A stretch of 46,754 bases of DNA from Armatimonadota bacterium (lineage in GTDB: Bacteria; Armatimonadota; Zipacnadia; Zipacnadales; VGFC01): the NCBI GenBank assembly GCA_016869045.1, contig VGFC01000008.1, forward strand, positions 1 through 46,754. The letters are read 5' to 3'. Numbering within the stretch: the first letter of the stretch is position 1; the number at the start of each line of letters is the position of its first letter. The notes under the pieces were generated by a model. It was not told the DNA's origin and searched no databases. It saw nothing but the letters and a program-made list of their open reading frames with translations. A program made the translations under genes and the position numbers. Positions 14,623 to 23,842 of the stretch are shown in pieces.

Positions 14623-16952
14623 TGACCCGCCTGGCCGGTCAGCTGACCGCCGCCTCCTCGTGGGCGCTCGTCGCCGGGCATTTCCTGGCGCCTGCGACGC
14701 TCGGCAAGCTCATCGAGGCCCGCGACCTGTGGGCGCACCTGCTGCTCTGCCTCATCGCCGGCGCCGCCGTTGTCGGAGCACTGCTGTCCGGTCGTCCCCG
14801 GGTCCGCCTCCGGCGAGCCGATGCCGCGGTGCTCGCTCTCCTGCTGGCCTACGTCGCGGCCTCGTTCGTCACCGTCTTCCCTCGCGGGTCCGTCATCGAG
14901 CTGATCCGCCTCCTCGACTACCTTGCGCTCTACGCGCTGATCCGCACCTTCCTCCAGGAACGACAGTTGTTCCTCGCCGGAGTGCTCGCCTTCGCCTGCG
15001 GGGGCGCGCTCTGCGCCGTGATTGGCCTGCAGGAGTACTTCGCGACCGCCGTCAGCGGCGACCTGAGCTGGCGCGCTTTCGGCCCCTTCTACAACCCGAA
15101 CCTCCTCGCCGCGATGCTGCTGATGGTCATCCCGGCCTGGGTGGCCCTCGTGCTCCTGGCGCGCCTGCCCGCCCTGAAGCTCGCCGCAGGCCTCGGGCTC
15201 GCGCTCTGCTGGCTCTGCTTCTTCGTCACCGGGTCCAAGGGCGGCGCTCTCTCGCTGATGGGCGCGCTGGTCGTGGGAGTCGTCCTCGCCCCCGACCCCG
15301 AGAAGGGCGGCCTCGCGAAGCGCGCGCTCATCGGCGTCGGCCTCGTGGTGCTCGCCGGAGCAGCAGCCCTGCTGCTGCCCCCGATCCGCATTCGCCTGGT
15401 CGAGGCCTTCGGGCCGCAGTCCAACTCCATGATGTTCCGCTACTACACGTGGCTGGCCACCTGGGACATGGCCTTGGCGCGCCCCCTCCTGGGCTTTGGC
15501 CCCGGCACGTTCAACGTCGCGTTGCCGCGTTTCGCGATCGCGGGGCACACGAGCCTGGCTCACGAGACGTACCTGCAGACAGCCGCCGAGACGGGCTTCG
15601 TGGGCCTGGCTGCGCTGCTGGCGGCCGTCGGGACGCTGTTGGCGTCGGCGGCGCGCGCGACCCGCGCCCTCTCCGGTGAGCGCCGCACCGTCGCCGTCGC
15701 CTGCGCCGCCGGAATGGTCGGCTTCCTGCTGCACAACGCAGTGGACTACGCCTGGCATGTCACGGCGACCGGCCTCGCCTTCTGGGCACTCGCCGGCCTC
15801 GCCGCCGCAGCCGCCGCGCAACCCCAGGATCCCGAGCCACTTCCCGAGCTTCCCGCTCGCGGCAAGCGCAAGAGGGCTGCGCCCAAGCCCACCGAGGCGC
15901 GCCGCATCCCATGGTCCGCCCTCGCCGCCGCAGTGGTAGCCACCGTCCTTCTCGCGCTGCCCGCCGCGCTCTTCCTGCAGGCGGGAAGCCTCGCCGCCGT
16001 CCAGGACTTCGAGGCCGCCTCGCGCTTCGATCCACTCAACGAGGTCTACCACCGCCGGCTCGCGCTCATGGCGCAGGACGCCGCCCGCTCCGGCCGCCCC
16101 GAGCTCTATGGCCGCGCCATCGAGGAGTGGCACCAGGTGGCGCGCCTTCGCCCCACCTATCCCGGGGCGCCCTACAACCTCGGCCTCATCTACGAGGCGC
16201 AGCACGACGCCGACAGCGCCCTCTTCGAGTACCGCGAAGCCCAGCGTCGCGCGCCGGCGTGGACCGAGGCCCTCGTCGCCGAGGGCCGCCTGCTGGAGAA
16301 GACCGGCCGCGCGCCCCAGGCTCTCAGCGTGTGGAAGCGGCTGGATGCCCTGTCCGAGTCTCCCCTCTTCCGCTATCGCGCCGTCACTGACGATCTCGAC
16401 CCGAACTTCGCCTGGGCCTGGCTCGGGATCGGCGACAGCCTCCCGGCCGCCGAGGCCCAGCCTCTCTACGTGAAGGCGGCCCGCTACCTCCGTGAGGTCG
16501 CGGCGGCCAACCGGCGCATGGAAGGCGTCTGGCGTCAGTCCGGCGAATGGGACCACCGCCAGGCTGCCCTCGCCGAACTGGCGGAGGAGACTGCGAGGCG
16601 CCACTGGGAGTTCACTGACCCCGGCCCGCTGCTGCGCGCCGCCCTTCTACTCGTGGACGCAGGTCTGCAGTCGCGGGCGGAGGAACAACCGATTCCGCCG
16701 GGGACGCGCGAACCAGATGGGCTCGCGAGCCTCGCGGCGATCCGGGGCTGGGCGGACTACGTCGCGGCGCTGCACTTGCGGGCGCAGGGCCGTCCCGAGG
16801 CCGCCGAGAACCTCTTCCGGGAGTCCGCCGCCCAGATGGGCAGCGCCCTGAGGAGTGGCCGGCTCGCCTCTCTCCGCACCGGCCCCTACGGATGGTCCGA
16901 CGCGGAGATGGCCACGCTGAACGAGCCGTCCGCCGCCGCCTCCCGCCTTTGA
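14622..16952 (+). CDS. O-antigen ligase/polymerase-like membrane protein with C-terminal TPR region
   Basis: A 776-residue protein starting at ATG 14622, which overlaps the stop of the GT2 gene. The first roughly 400 residues hold about ten TM helices with a Wzy/WaaL-type periplasmic loop (MMFRYYTWLATWDMALARP, then GFGPGTFNVALPRF and HETYLQTAAETGFVG). That combination is diagnostic of the O-antigen ligase (Wzy_C) superfamily. After another TM helix at about residue 440, a TPR-rich soluble domain follows (for example YPGAPYNLGLIYEAQHD), ending with further helical repeats. It probably joins or polymerises surface glycans, with the TPR domain outside the membrane for partner binding. The polymerase versus ligase role is undetermined. 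Confidence 0.93.
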   Translation: MTRLAGQLTAASSWALVAGHFLAPATLGKLIEARDLWAHLLLCLIAGAAVVGALLSGRPRVRLRRADAAVLALLLAYVAASFVTVFPRGSVIELIRLLDYLALYALIRTFLQERQLFLAGVLAFACGGALCAVIGLQEYFATAVSGDLSWRAFGPFYNPNLLAAMLLMVIPAWVALVLLARLPALKLAAGLGLALCWLCFFVTGSKGGALSLMGALVVGVVLAPDPEKGGLAKRALIGVGLVVLAGAAALLLPPIRIRLVEAFGPQSNSMMFRYYTWLATWDMALARPLLGFGPGTFNVALPRFAIAGHTSLAHETYLQTAAETGFVGLAALLAAVGTLLASAARATRALSGERRTVAVACAAGMVGFLLHNAVDYAWHVTATGLAFWALAGLAAAAAAQPQDPEPLPELPARGKRKRAAPKPTEARRIPWSALAAAVVATVLLALPAALFLQAGSLAAVQDFEAASRFDPLNEVYHRRLALMAQDAARSGRPELYGRAIEEWHQVARLRPTYPGAPYNLGLIYEAQHDADSALFEYREAQRRAPAWTEALVAEGRLLEKTGRAPQALSVWKRLDALSESPLFRYRAVTDDLDPNFAWAWLGIGDSLPAAEAQPLYVKAARYLREVAAANRRMEGVWRQSGEWDHRQAALAELAEETARRHWEFTDPGPLLRAALLLVDAGLQSRAEEQPIPPGTREPDGLASLAAIRGWADYVAALHLRAQGRPEAAENLFRESAAQMGSALRSGRLASLRTGPYGWSDAEMATLNEPSAAASRL

Positions 16953-17007
16953 CGTTCGCTGGGGAGCGAGGGCGTCCTGCCGGGGGCTGTGCCGTCGCCG
17001 TTGTCGT

Positions 17008-17034
17008 ATCACTTCGCACTCATCACTTCGCACT
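17008..17034 (+). repeat. Short direct repeat upstream of aroQ
   Basis: ATCACTTCGCACT occurs at 17008 and again at 17022, followed by a third partial CTTCGCACT. The 117-bp gap before aroQ holds nothing else that I recognise. Confidence 0.6.
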
Positions 17035-17069
17035 TCGCACTGCCGTTCCTACTGGGGGAATGCACCGTG

Positions 17070-17513
17070 ATGCGAGTACTGGTGATCCACGGCCCGAACC
17101 TCAACCTCCTCGGCATGAGGGAACCTAGCATCTATGGGGACCAGGACCTGGACACGATCAACGGTCTCATCGAGAAGGAGGCCGCCGAGCTTGGCCTCGA
17201 GGTGAAGATCGTCCAGTCCAACCGCGAGGGCGAGATCATCGACGCGATCCACGAGGCCCTCAACTGGGCGCAGGCGATCATCATCAACCCAGCCGGCTAC
17301 ACGCACACGAGTGTGGTGATCTTCGACGCGCTCGAGGCCGTGCGCCTGCCCGCCATCGAGGTGCACCTCAGCAACATCCACGCGCGCGAGGAGTTCCGCG
17401 CCAAGTCCGTCACCGCCCGCGCGTGCGTGGGCCAGATCTCCGGTTTCGGCGCTCGCAGCTATCTCCTGGCGTTGCGCGCCGCCAAGGCACTGCTCGAGAG
17501 GAGCGCCACTTGA
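17070..17513 (+). CDS. aroQ: Type II 3-dehydroquinate dehydratase
   Basis: A 147-residue enzyme of the usual type II length. It catalyses dehydration of 3-dehydroquinate to 3-dehydroshikimate in the shikimate pathway. The sequence shows the family signatures: [11 protein letters not shown] with MREPSIYG (active-site loop and Tyr), [24 protein letters not shown] and [14 protein letters not shown]. The start is ATG 17070 after GGGGGAA; a GTG one codon earlier is also possible, and the frame is open for 81 bp upstream but without conserved sequence. The stop overlaps the TTG start of the M24 peptidase by 4 bp. The aroQ-peptidase order is common in several phyla and is often followed by efp, which is absent here. 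Confidence 0.97.
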   Translation: MRVLVIHGPNLNLLGMREPSIYGDQDLDTINGLIEKEAAELGLEVKIVQSNREGEIIDAIHEALNWAQAIIINPAGYTHTSVVIFDALEAVRLPAIEVHLSNIHAREEFRAKSVTARACVGQISGFGARSYLLALRAAKALLERSAT

Positions 17514-18571
17514 GAACCACCGGGCGCCTGGCCAGGCTGCGCGACCGTTTCGACGAACTGAAGATCGACGCTCTCATCCTCTCCTCACCGCCCAGTGTCC
17601 GCTACCTCACCGGCTTCTCCGGTGAGGGCTGGGCGATCATCGACGCCCGCGCGAGCATCATCACCGATGGCCGCTACACCCTCCGCGCCGAGCGCGAAGC
17701 CCCCCGCATCGAGCGCATTTGCCGCAGCGGGTCCATGCGCGACGCGGCGGTGGAGCGCGTGAAGGACGGCCGCGCCAAGCGCGTCGGCTTCGAGGCCGAT
17801 CACCTCACCGTCAGCGCCCGTGACGACCTGAAGAAGGGCCTGCGCGGCATTGCGCTTGTGCCCCTGAAGGGTGTCCTGCGCGTCCCGCGCATGATCAAGG
17901 ACGCGAGCGAGGTCAAGCTCCTCCGCCAAGCCATCGCCGCGACCGACAAGGCCTTCCGCAAGGTCGTGAAGGGCCTCAAACCGGGGATGACGGAGGTTCA
18001 GATCGCTCTGGAGATCGAGCGCCAGTTGCGCGTCGCCGGCGCCGAGGGCCCGGCCTTTCCCGTCATTGCTGCGGGGGGCCCTAACTCCGCCGACCCTCAC
18101 GCCGAGCCCACCGACCGCAAGCTTCGGCTGTCGGACAACGTGAAGCTCGACTTCGGCGGAACCGTACAGGGCTACCATGCCGACCTGACGCGCACTGTCT
18201 TCCTACGTGAGCCGACGAGGAAGCAGCGGGAGATCTACAACACCGTCCGCGAGGCTCAACTCCGGGCCATCGACGCCTGCCGACCCGGCGCCGTCTGCAA
18301 GGAGGTGGACGCGGTCGCTCGCGACTTCATCAAGGAAGCGGGCTACGGCGAGAACTTCTCCCACGGCCTGGGCCACGGCGTCGGCCTGGAGATCCACGAG
18401 GGCCCGGGCCTCGGCCACACCAGCGAGGACACGCTCCAACCCGGCATGTTGGTCACGGTCGAGCCCGGAATCTACCTCAACGGCTGGGGCGGCGTCCGCC
18501 TCGAAGACATCGTCCTCATCACCAACCGCGGCCATGAGGTCATCACCCAAGCCCCCAAACTCCGGTTCTGA
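17510..18571 (+). CDS. M24 family Xaa-Pro dipeptidase/aminopeptidase
   Basis: A 353-residue peptidase starting at TTG 17510, which overlaps the aroQ stop; GAGAGGAG just upstream is the ribosome binding site. An N-terminal creatinase-type domain (residues about 1-125, including [10 protein letters not shown]) is followed by the pita-bread catalytic domain. All five metal ligands are visible: Asp in [16 protein letters not shown] (two Asp), His in [16 protein letters not shown], Glu in VTVEPGIYL and Glu in [10 protein letters not shown]. The family cleaves N-terminal residues before proline in dipeptides or longer peptides using two metal ions. It is cytoplasmic, with no signal peptide. Coupled translation with aroQ is a frequent arrangement with no known biochemical link. 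Confidence 0.95.
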   Translation: MRTTGRLARLRDRFDELKIDALILSSPPSVRYLTGFSGEGWAIIDARASIITDGRYTLRAEREAPRIERICRSGSMRDAAVERVKDGRAKRVGFEADHLTVSARDDLKKGLRGIALVPLKGVLRVPRMIKDASEVKLLRQAIAATDKAFRKVVKGLKPGMTEVQIALEIERQLRVAGAEGPAFPVIAAGGPNSADPHAEPTDRKLRLSDNVKLDFGGTVQGYHADLTRTVFLREPTRKQREIYNTVREAQLRAIDACRPGAVCKEVDAVARDFIKEAGYGENFSHGLGHGVGLEIHEGPGLGHTSEDTLQPGMLVTVEPGIYLNGWGGVRLEDIVLITNRGHEVITQAPKLRF

Positions 18572-18575
18572 GCCA

Positions 18576-18620
18576 GGGACTGTCCTATCCCGCGCCAGCG
18601 GGATGAGGACTGTCCCTTGT
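18576..18620. repeat. REP-like element R1 (GGGACAGTCC family)
   Basis: An ATCCCGC/GCGGGAT hairpin flanked by GGGACTGTCC on the left and GGACTGTCCCTTGT on the right. It lies between the M24 peptidase gene and the RAYT remnant, in the same orientation as the element at 19383. Confidence 0.85.
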
Positions 18621-18678
18621 CCGCCGTCGCCGTTGCGCCCTCTCACACGATCCCGGGGCACCGAAGGGAGTGGTTGTC

Positions 18679-19299
18679 GTGGCACGGGCTGGGCGGCTGA
18701 TCCTACCGGGCCACCCCCATCACGTCACGCACCGCGGCAACCGTGGCCGCGACGTCTTCACCACCGACCGCGAGCGCCAGCGCTATCTTACTTGGCTCGC
18801 GCAAGGCGCCCGCCAACATGACGTCCGCGTCTGAGCCTACTGCCTCATGGACAACCACATCCACCTGATCGTGGTCCCTGATGAGCCGACCTCCCTCGCG
18901 CGCATGCTGCGTGATGTCCAGACGAAGCATGTGGTGGCGATGAACGCCGAGCACGGATGGGAGGGCCACCTCTGGCACGGCCGGTACTTCTCGTGCGCGC
19001 TGGGTGAGGACCACCTGCGGGAGGCGGTCCGGTACGTGGAGCGCAATCCGGTGCGAGCCCGCCTTGTCGCTGATGCGAGGGCCTACGCGTGGAGCAGCGC
19101 CCAGGCACACTGCGGGCTCCGTGCCGATGCCGTGCTCTCGCCGGATCTACCTCTGCTCCGCTGGGTCGACGACTGGGGCTCGTTCCTGGAGGACGAAGGC
19201 GACCCCGTCGCGGTCGAGAGGGTCAGGTTCGCGACGGCGAGAGGCATCCTGTGCTCGGCACACGCGACACAGGCCGTCGCTCAGCGGGGGAACGTCTAG
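18679..19299 (+). pseudogene. REP-associated tyrosine transposase (RAYT, IS200-like) interrupted by one TGA
   Basis: From GTG 18679 the frame reads MARAGRLILPGHPHHVTHRG and continues as a standard RAYT N-terminus to a TGA at 18832-18834. It then resumes in the same frame with AYCLMDNHIHLIVV and runs to TAG 19297. The codon before AYCLM is normally Trp (TGG), so a single base change would explain the stop. The HUH motif (NHIH) and the later REAVRYVERNPVRARLV block are intact. Read through, it is about 206 residues, a normal length. RAYTs are Y1 single-strand transposases thought to move or maintain REP elements, and REP-like elements flank this gene on both sides. A GTG at 18670 is an alternative start. 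It is either a recent pseudogene, a stop read through, or a sequencing error. Confidence 0.9.
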
Positions 19300-19346
19300 A
19301 CAAGGGACAGTCCTCGCGTCTCGCAAGCGAGACGCGGGACAGTCCC
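19300..19346. repeat. REP-like element R2 (inverse orientation)
   Basis: ACAAGGGACAGTCC, then a GCGTCTCGC/GCGAGACGC hairpin with an AA loop, then GGGACAGTCCC. It begins at the base after the RAYT stop codon and points opposite to the elements at 18576 and 19383. Confidence 0.85.
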
Positions 19347-19382
19347 AACCCGCAGCAGGGACCGTGCCGTCCCGCATTACTA

Positions 19383-19427
19383 GGGACTGTCCCATCCCGC
19401 GTTAGCGGGATGAGGACTGTCCCTTGT
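19383..19427. repeat. REP-like element R3
   Basis: GGGACTGTCCC, an ATCCCGC/GCGGGAT hairpin with a GTTA loop, then GGACTGTCCCTTGT. It is nearly identical to the element at 18576, so the two bracket the RAYT remnant as direct repeats. Confidence 0.85.
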
Positions 19428-19442
19428 TCGCCGTCCCCCTCC

Positions 19443-22400
19443 TCACTCCGGCCCGTAGAACACCACCCTCCCCACATACAGATTCCGATCCTCGCCGCCG
19501 ACGTTGCTGTCGTTCGTGAAGGTCACTCGTAGCTTCTGCACGCCTTGTGCAAGGTCGGCCTCGAGCAGGTAGGGCTTCAGACTCCCCGTGGTCAGTGCGA
19601 CCTGCCCCAGCATCCGCCCGTCCATCGCCACATCGACGATCGGGTACACGCCGGCGGCTGACGAGCCGCCCGCAACGAGTTCCACGCGGTAGCGACCCGC
19701 CCGCGCGACCTCGACGTCGGTCTCGATGTAGCCGGCGGTCGCGATGATGACCCGACCTCCGCCCTTCGAGAAGTACCGCATCCCGGGCTGCGGCTCCATG
19801 TTCTCGGCCTCCACGACCACGCCGATCTGCGAGCTGAACCGCGCGCCCAGGCCGGTCAGCAGCCCACAGATGAAGCGCGTCGCCTTCGCCCCGTTCGCCT
19901 CCTCGGTGTCCCACGTGATGTTGTCGATCACAAAGGACCCCTGCCCCTTGGGGAAGCGGACCAGCGCCGCCGGTCGCGTCAGGAACTCGCTGCGGTTCGT
20001 TGCTTCGGCGGGCGCAACCAGTACGCTCTTCACATACATGTTCCGGTCCTGGTTCGGCGGCTTGCTCGCATCGTTGGTGAAGGCCACCTCCACCTCGTGC
20101 GTCCCGGCCCCGACGTGCCCGAAGGTCGTGTACGTTTGCCACTCGTTGCTGCGCACCGAGATGGTCCCGAGCGACTGCCCGCCGACCCTCACCTCGCCAA
20201 TCGGGTAGACGTCATCCACCGGCGTCCCCCGGGCCACGACGCCGATGACGTACTCCCGGCTCTCAGGGAACCCGACCGGCAGCTTACCCGCGCCGACGGT
20301 CGCGAAGTAGACGCCGTCGCCGCCCTGGGTCTTCCCCACGATGCCTCCCGTCAGGGCCATGTCGATCGCGGGGTATTCGCGCGCCGCCTCCGGCTTCAGC
20401 GCCCGTTCGAAGGCCGCCGTCGCGGTCGTCTGCGCCAGCGGCGTCGTGGACCACGAGATCCCCGTGTGCTCGCCCAGCCAGTAGAGGTCCTCATTGGTGA
20501 AGGAGCTGAGCAGCGCACCGCTGCCCGTCGCGCGCAGCGCGTGTCCCCGATATGGCGCCAGCGTCAGCGCGGGATCGAGCGTCTCCGCCAGCTTCGCGTA
20601 CTCCTCCGGCGCCAGTCCGTGCAGCAGCACGTTGCCTCCGCGCTCCACCCATGGCACGAGCCGGTCCAGGACCGCCACGATCGGGTCCGCCGACGCCGAC
20701 GCGCACAGCAGCAGGCCGTATTGACTCAGATCCGTCTCGGCCAGCTTCCCCGTTACGTCCTCGACCTGCACATTGAGTTCACCCAGCTTCTTCCGCGTCG
20801 CCGGCAGGTCGCACCACAAGGCCGTCCTCCCGGCGGGCGCGCGGTACGCCGCGGCGTAGTCCAGCAGGTTGCGCAGCAGCACTCCCGCGATCGGCTCGCG
20901 GTCCACCTTCGCGACCACCTTCATCTGGCAGACGATGAACGCCCCGTCGCCCCGGGGCAGGACCGCCAGCGGCGCCTGGTTGATGCCGAGTGCGGAGCCC
21001 GACACCACGACCGGCAGACACGCACCTTCCATCGGCCGCACGGGCTCGGCGGCGGTCACGGTGTGGTCGCCCCGCCAGTACTTCAGGTCCTCCGCGCGGA
21101 CGTCTCCCAACAGCGGGTGGTCGGGCGCCTGCGGGAAGGTCAGCGTAGACGCGTGCGAGCTGAGTTGCACCGGGACCAGCCCTCCCGGCCAGCCTGTCTG
21201 CTCCAGGACGACCGCTCGCCCCCCTGCCGCGACCCACTCCGCCAACGCATTGGTCGCCGCCGCCCCGCCGATCAGCGGCCGCTGCTGCGTCTCGGCCTTC
21301 AGAGCGCCCGCCCCGATCACGAGCACTTGCAGGTTCCCGGGAATCTGCGCGAGGTCGCTCACCTTCGCTGCGCCCGGCAGCAGCTTCCCCGTCGTGTCCT
21401 GCGGATCGTACAGCCCGACCGTGGCGTCTACCTTCGGCGGTTCCGCGCGCGGGAAGATGCTGATCGCGTGCGCATCCTCGAACAGCACCTTGTCCCCTTC
21501 CCGCACCCGCACGGTGTACTCCCCCTCCGCCCGCGCCTGCACGGCCGGCATCTTCAGTTCCGCCGCCACAACCTCATGCGCGCCCGAAGGCATCGCCAGG
21601 CCCCGCCGACCGCCCGCGACGTCCTTCCCACCCAGGCGTGCGCTCCACTCGACTGTCAGGTTCCGGTCCGCGAACGAGTCGTTGAACACATCCAGCGTGC
21701 GTGTCACGGTCTCTCCCGCGAAGAACCGGCTGTCATACTCGCGGGGGAACGCAGCGGTCTCCTGATACGCATACCGGTGGGCCTGAACCAGCGGGTTCTC
21801 CTCACTCAGCGGCCCGCCCTCAATCATCGTCCACGGCGAGATGCCCCCTACCTCATGCCGCCGGTAGCCGATGATCTGCTGCCGCCAGCTCTCCGCCTTG
21901 CCGAGTACGTGGTACTTGGCGTAGTCGCGATAGCTCTCATCGCCGAACCAGACGGTCTCCCACGACGGATCGGATGACGGAATCCACAGGAACTCGCCGA
22001 TGTACAGCGGCTTGTTCTTCTGCCAGAAGAACTGCCCCGGGGTGTCGGTGAAGGCCCAGTCCAGCGGGATCGGCTTGTCCAGCCAGTCCGTCTCATTCGG
22101 CCACTGCACGTACGTCGGGTACTCGTGCGGATAGTGGATGCCGATCGCATCGGCCACGCCGCCCGGATCGCCGTCCGACTCGTAGAGGATCGGCCGCGTG
22201 GGATCGGCCTGCTTCACGACCCGGCCCATCTCGGCGAGCTTCTCCTCGTAGGGCGTGTTCTTGGCCAACCGCCCTCCGTAGAACTCGTTCTCCAGCGACC
22301 ACATGACCACCGACGGCTTGTTCTTGTCCCGCGCCACCATCCTGGTGAGGGCCAGCGCGTAGTTGTCCCAGAAGCGCTGGTCATCCAGCCGGTACAGCGA

Positions 22401-23516
22401 GTCGTCGTTCCAGACCGGCCCCTCCGGAATCATCAGGACCCCGACCTCATCCGCGATCTCATACCACCGCTCGCACCACGGCTGCGTATGCGTGCGGAAG
22501 GCCACGCACCGCCCGTACTTCATCCACTTCATCTCCTCGCGAATCGCCTCCGGCGTCATCGGGTCCGCCGTCGGCCACCACGAGGTCGCCAGCAGGTTGG
22601 TCTTCTTCCCGTTCAGGTAGAAGCTCGGCCCGCGCACCTGGAACTCCCGGAACCCAAACCGCGTCCGCCGCACACCTCCCGTCGAGAGCGTCGTCTTCAG
22701 GAAGTACAGGTGCGGGTCCAGGTGGCTCCACAGGTGCGGCTTGGTCCAGTCGGCTTCGAGCGTGACCGTCCTGCTCTGCCCCGCCGGGACGCTCACCGTC
22801 TGCGCCTCGAACCTCGGCAGCTCATCGGCCGCCTCGCTCCTCTCGACCTCGACCGACACCGTCGTCTCCGCCGCCGCCTGACTCTCGTTCGTGACCGTCA
22901 CATCCACCGTCAGCCGCTTCTTCTCGACGCTGCTCCTGATGAACAGGTCGCTGACGAAGACCGCCACGTGGGCCACGAGCCTCACGTCATCCCAGATACC
23001 GTAGTTCTCCGTCAGCCCGCCGACGGGCGACAGCGCCTGATCGCGCGGCACTTCCCGCGACCACGCGCCCCTGATCTCGCTCAGGTCGGTCGAGCGGTCC
23101 AGGAAGATGCCGGTCCAGTCGCACACCCCCACCAGTAGCTCGTTGTTGACGCCGGGCAGAACCGCGTCCGTGATGTCCACGTCGAAGGGCTCGAAACCGC
23201 CGAAGTTGCCACCGACGGGCTTGCCGTTGACGACGACCCGGCTGTTCCACTTCACCCCGCCGAAGTGGAGCTTCACCCGCCGATCCCGCGGCGCGTCGCA
23301 CGCGAACGTGCGCCGGAACCACGCGCGCTCGTAGTTGTACCCGCGCAGCTGTCCCGGCACCTCGAACGCCTTCCACCCCTCCACGGGCGGCGCCGCCTCC
23401 AGGTCCGCCACCCTCACATACTCCCACGTCCCGTTGAGCGACGTCTCCTGCCGCTCAACCGTCTGCGCCACCACCGTCACCGCCATCAAGGCTAAGAGCC
23501 AGGACACAGCAGTCAC
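19443..23516 (-). CDS. Secreted glycoside hydrolase family 2 enzyme with two Ca-dependent CBM36/60-like modules
   Basis: A 1357-residue protein from GTG 23516 with a signal peptide (MTAVSWLLALMAVTVVAQ). The first roughly 300 residues are the GH2 sugar-binding and immunoglobulin-like domains (LNGTWEYVRV, then WFRRTFAC and HFGGVKWNSRVVVNGK). The TIM barrel carries the acid/base Glu411 in MWSLENEF and a probable nucleophile Glu508 in LYIGEFLW. A long middle region is an unassigned beta-rich and GATase-like stretch. Two C-terminal modules carry the pattern FTND....DRNxYVxxV (VAFTNDASK...DRNMYVKSV and VTFTNDSNV...DRNLYVGRV), which matches calcium-dependent xylan-binding CBM36/60 domains. It probably degrades a plant or algal heteropolysaccharide outside the cytoplasm; the substrate is unknown. 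It stands alone between repeats and a toxin-antitoxin pair. Confidence 0.92.
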   Translation of the reverse strand: MTAVSWLLALMAVTVVAQTVERQETSLNGTWEYVRVADLEAAPPVEGWKAFEVPGQLRGYNYERAWFRRTFACDAPRDRRVKLHFGGVKWNSRVVVNGKPVGGNFGGFEPFDVDITDAVLPGVNNELLVGVCDWTGIFLDRSTDLSEIRGAWSREVPRDQALSPVGGLTENYGIWDDVRLVAHVAVFVSDLFIRSSVEKKRLTVDVTVTNESQAAAETTVSVEVERSEAADELPRFEAQTVSVPAGQSRTVTLEADWTKPHLWSHLDPHLYFLKTTLSTGGVRRTRFGFREFQVRGPSFYLNGKKTNLLATSWWPTADPMTPEAIREEMKWMKYGRCVAFRTHTQPWCERWYEIADEVGVLMIPEGPVWNDDSLYRLDDQRFWDNYALALTRMVARDKNKPSVVMWSLENEFYGGRLAKNTPYEEKLAEMGRVVKQADPTRPILYESDGDPGGVADAIGIHYPHEYPTYVQWPNETDWLDKPIPLDWAFTDTPGQFFWQKNKPLYIGEFLWIPSSDPSWETVWFGDESYRDYAKYHVLGKAESWRQQIIGYRRHEVGGISPWTMIEGGPLSEENPLVQAHRYAYQETAAFPREYDSRFFAGETVTRTLDVFNDSFADRNLTVEWSARLGGKDVAGGRRGLAMPSGAHEVVAAELKMPAVQARAEGEYTVRVREGDKVLFEDAHAISIFPRAEPPKVDATVGLYDPQDTTGKLLPGAAKVSDLAQIPGNLQVLVIGAGALKAETQQRPLIGGAAATNALAEWVAAGGRAVVLEQTGWPGGLVPVQLSSHASTLTFPQAPDHPLLGDVRAEDLKYWRGDHTVTAAEPVRPMEGACLPVVVSGSALGINQAPLAVLPRGDGAFIVCQMKVVAKVDREPIAGVLLRNLLDYAAAYRAPAGRTALWCDLPATRKKLGELNVQVEDVTGKLAETDLSQYGLLLCASASADPIVAVLDRLVPWVERGGNVLLHGLAPEEYAKLAETLDPALTLAPYRGHALRATGSGALLSSFTNEDLYWLGEHTGISWSTTPLAQTTATAAFERALKPEAAREYPAIDMALTGGIVGKTQGGDGVYFATVGAGKLPVGFPESREYVIGVVARGTPVDDVYPIGEVRVGGQSLGTISVRSNEWQTYTTFGHVGAGTHEVEVAFTNDASKPPNQDRNMYVKSVLVAPAEATNRSEFLTRPAALVRFPKGQGSFVIDNITWDTEEANGAKATRFICGLLTGLGARFSSQIGVVVEAENMEPQPGMRYFSKGGGRVIIATAGYIETDVEVARAGRYRVELVAGGSSAAGVYPIVDVAMDGRMLGQVALTTGSLKPYLLEADLAQGVQKLRVTFTNDSNVGGEDRNLYVGRVVFYGPE

Positions 23517-23578
23517 CTCGGTCTGTCATCGTCGTTGCCAAGAGCGCCGTTGCCGGGAGCGCCGCGCGGTGGGGCCGG

Positions 23579-23842
23579 TCAGCCGTAGATGGATTCGCGA
23601 GGGCCGATCTGCTCGACCACGATGACCTTGGGGTCGTGGAGCACCTCGAAGAGCACACGGTAGTCTCCGCAGCGGAGCCGGTAGGAGCCAGCCAACCGGC
23701 CCTTGAGTGCCTTCACGTCCTGACCATGCTCCGGCCACTCCCGAAGGCGCTCAATGCGACCGACGATGCGGGCCCGCACGGCGGTTGGCAGCGATGCGAG
23801 CTGCTTCGCAGCCGTCCGGGAGGTTCGCAGCTCATATCTCAT
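23579..23842 (-). CDS. RelE/ParE-superfamily toxin
   Basis: An 87-residue protein with the compact RelE fold pattern: MRYELRTSRTAAKQLASLP, a helical pair, then YRLRCGDYRVLFEV and VIVVEQIGPRE. Basic residues in the RLRCGDYRV strand are those expected to contact mRNA on the ribosome. Its start overlaps the end of the upstream antitoxin gene by 11 bp, the usual antitoxin-first order. Members cleave mRNA on stalled ribosomes or, for ParE types, inhibit gyrase; the sequence looks closer to RelE/StbE, but activity is not proven. Nothing appears truncated. Confidence 0.88.
   Translation of the reverse strand: MRYELRTSRTAAKQLASLPTAVRARIVGRIERLREWPEHGQDVKALKGRLAGSYRLRCGDYRVLFEVLHDPKVIVVEQIGPRESIYG

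Noticed and set aside
14379-16604. A 741-codon minus-strand open frame opposite the O-antigen-ligase-like gene
   Set aside because: Composition is antisense-like (Gly/Glu/Arg runs) and the plus-strand gene has clear TM helices and TPR motifs.
18576-19427. A CRISPR array
   Set aside because: The repeats are few, irregularly spaced, in both orientations and carry internal hairpins, with no unique spacers between them. They fit REP elements around a RAYT.
20097-21977. A 626-codon plus-strand open frame opposite the GH2 gene
   Set aside because: Arg-rich shadow sequence without a domain; the minus-strand GH2 has catalytic motifs.
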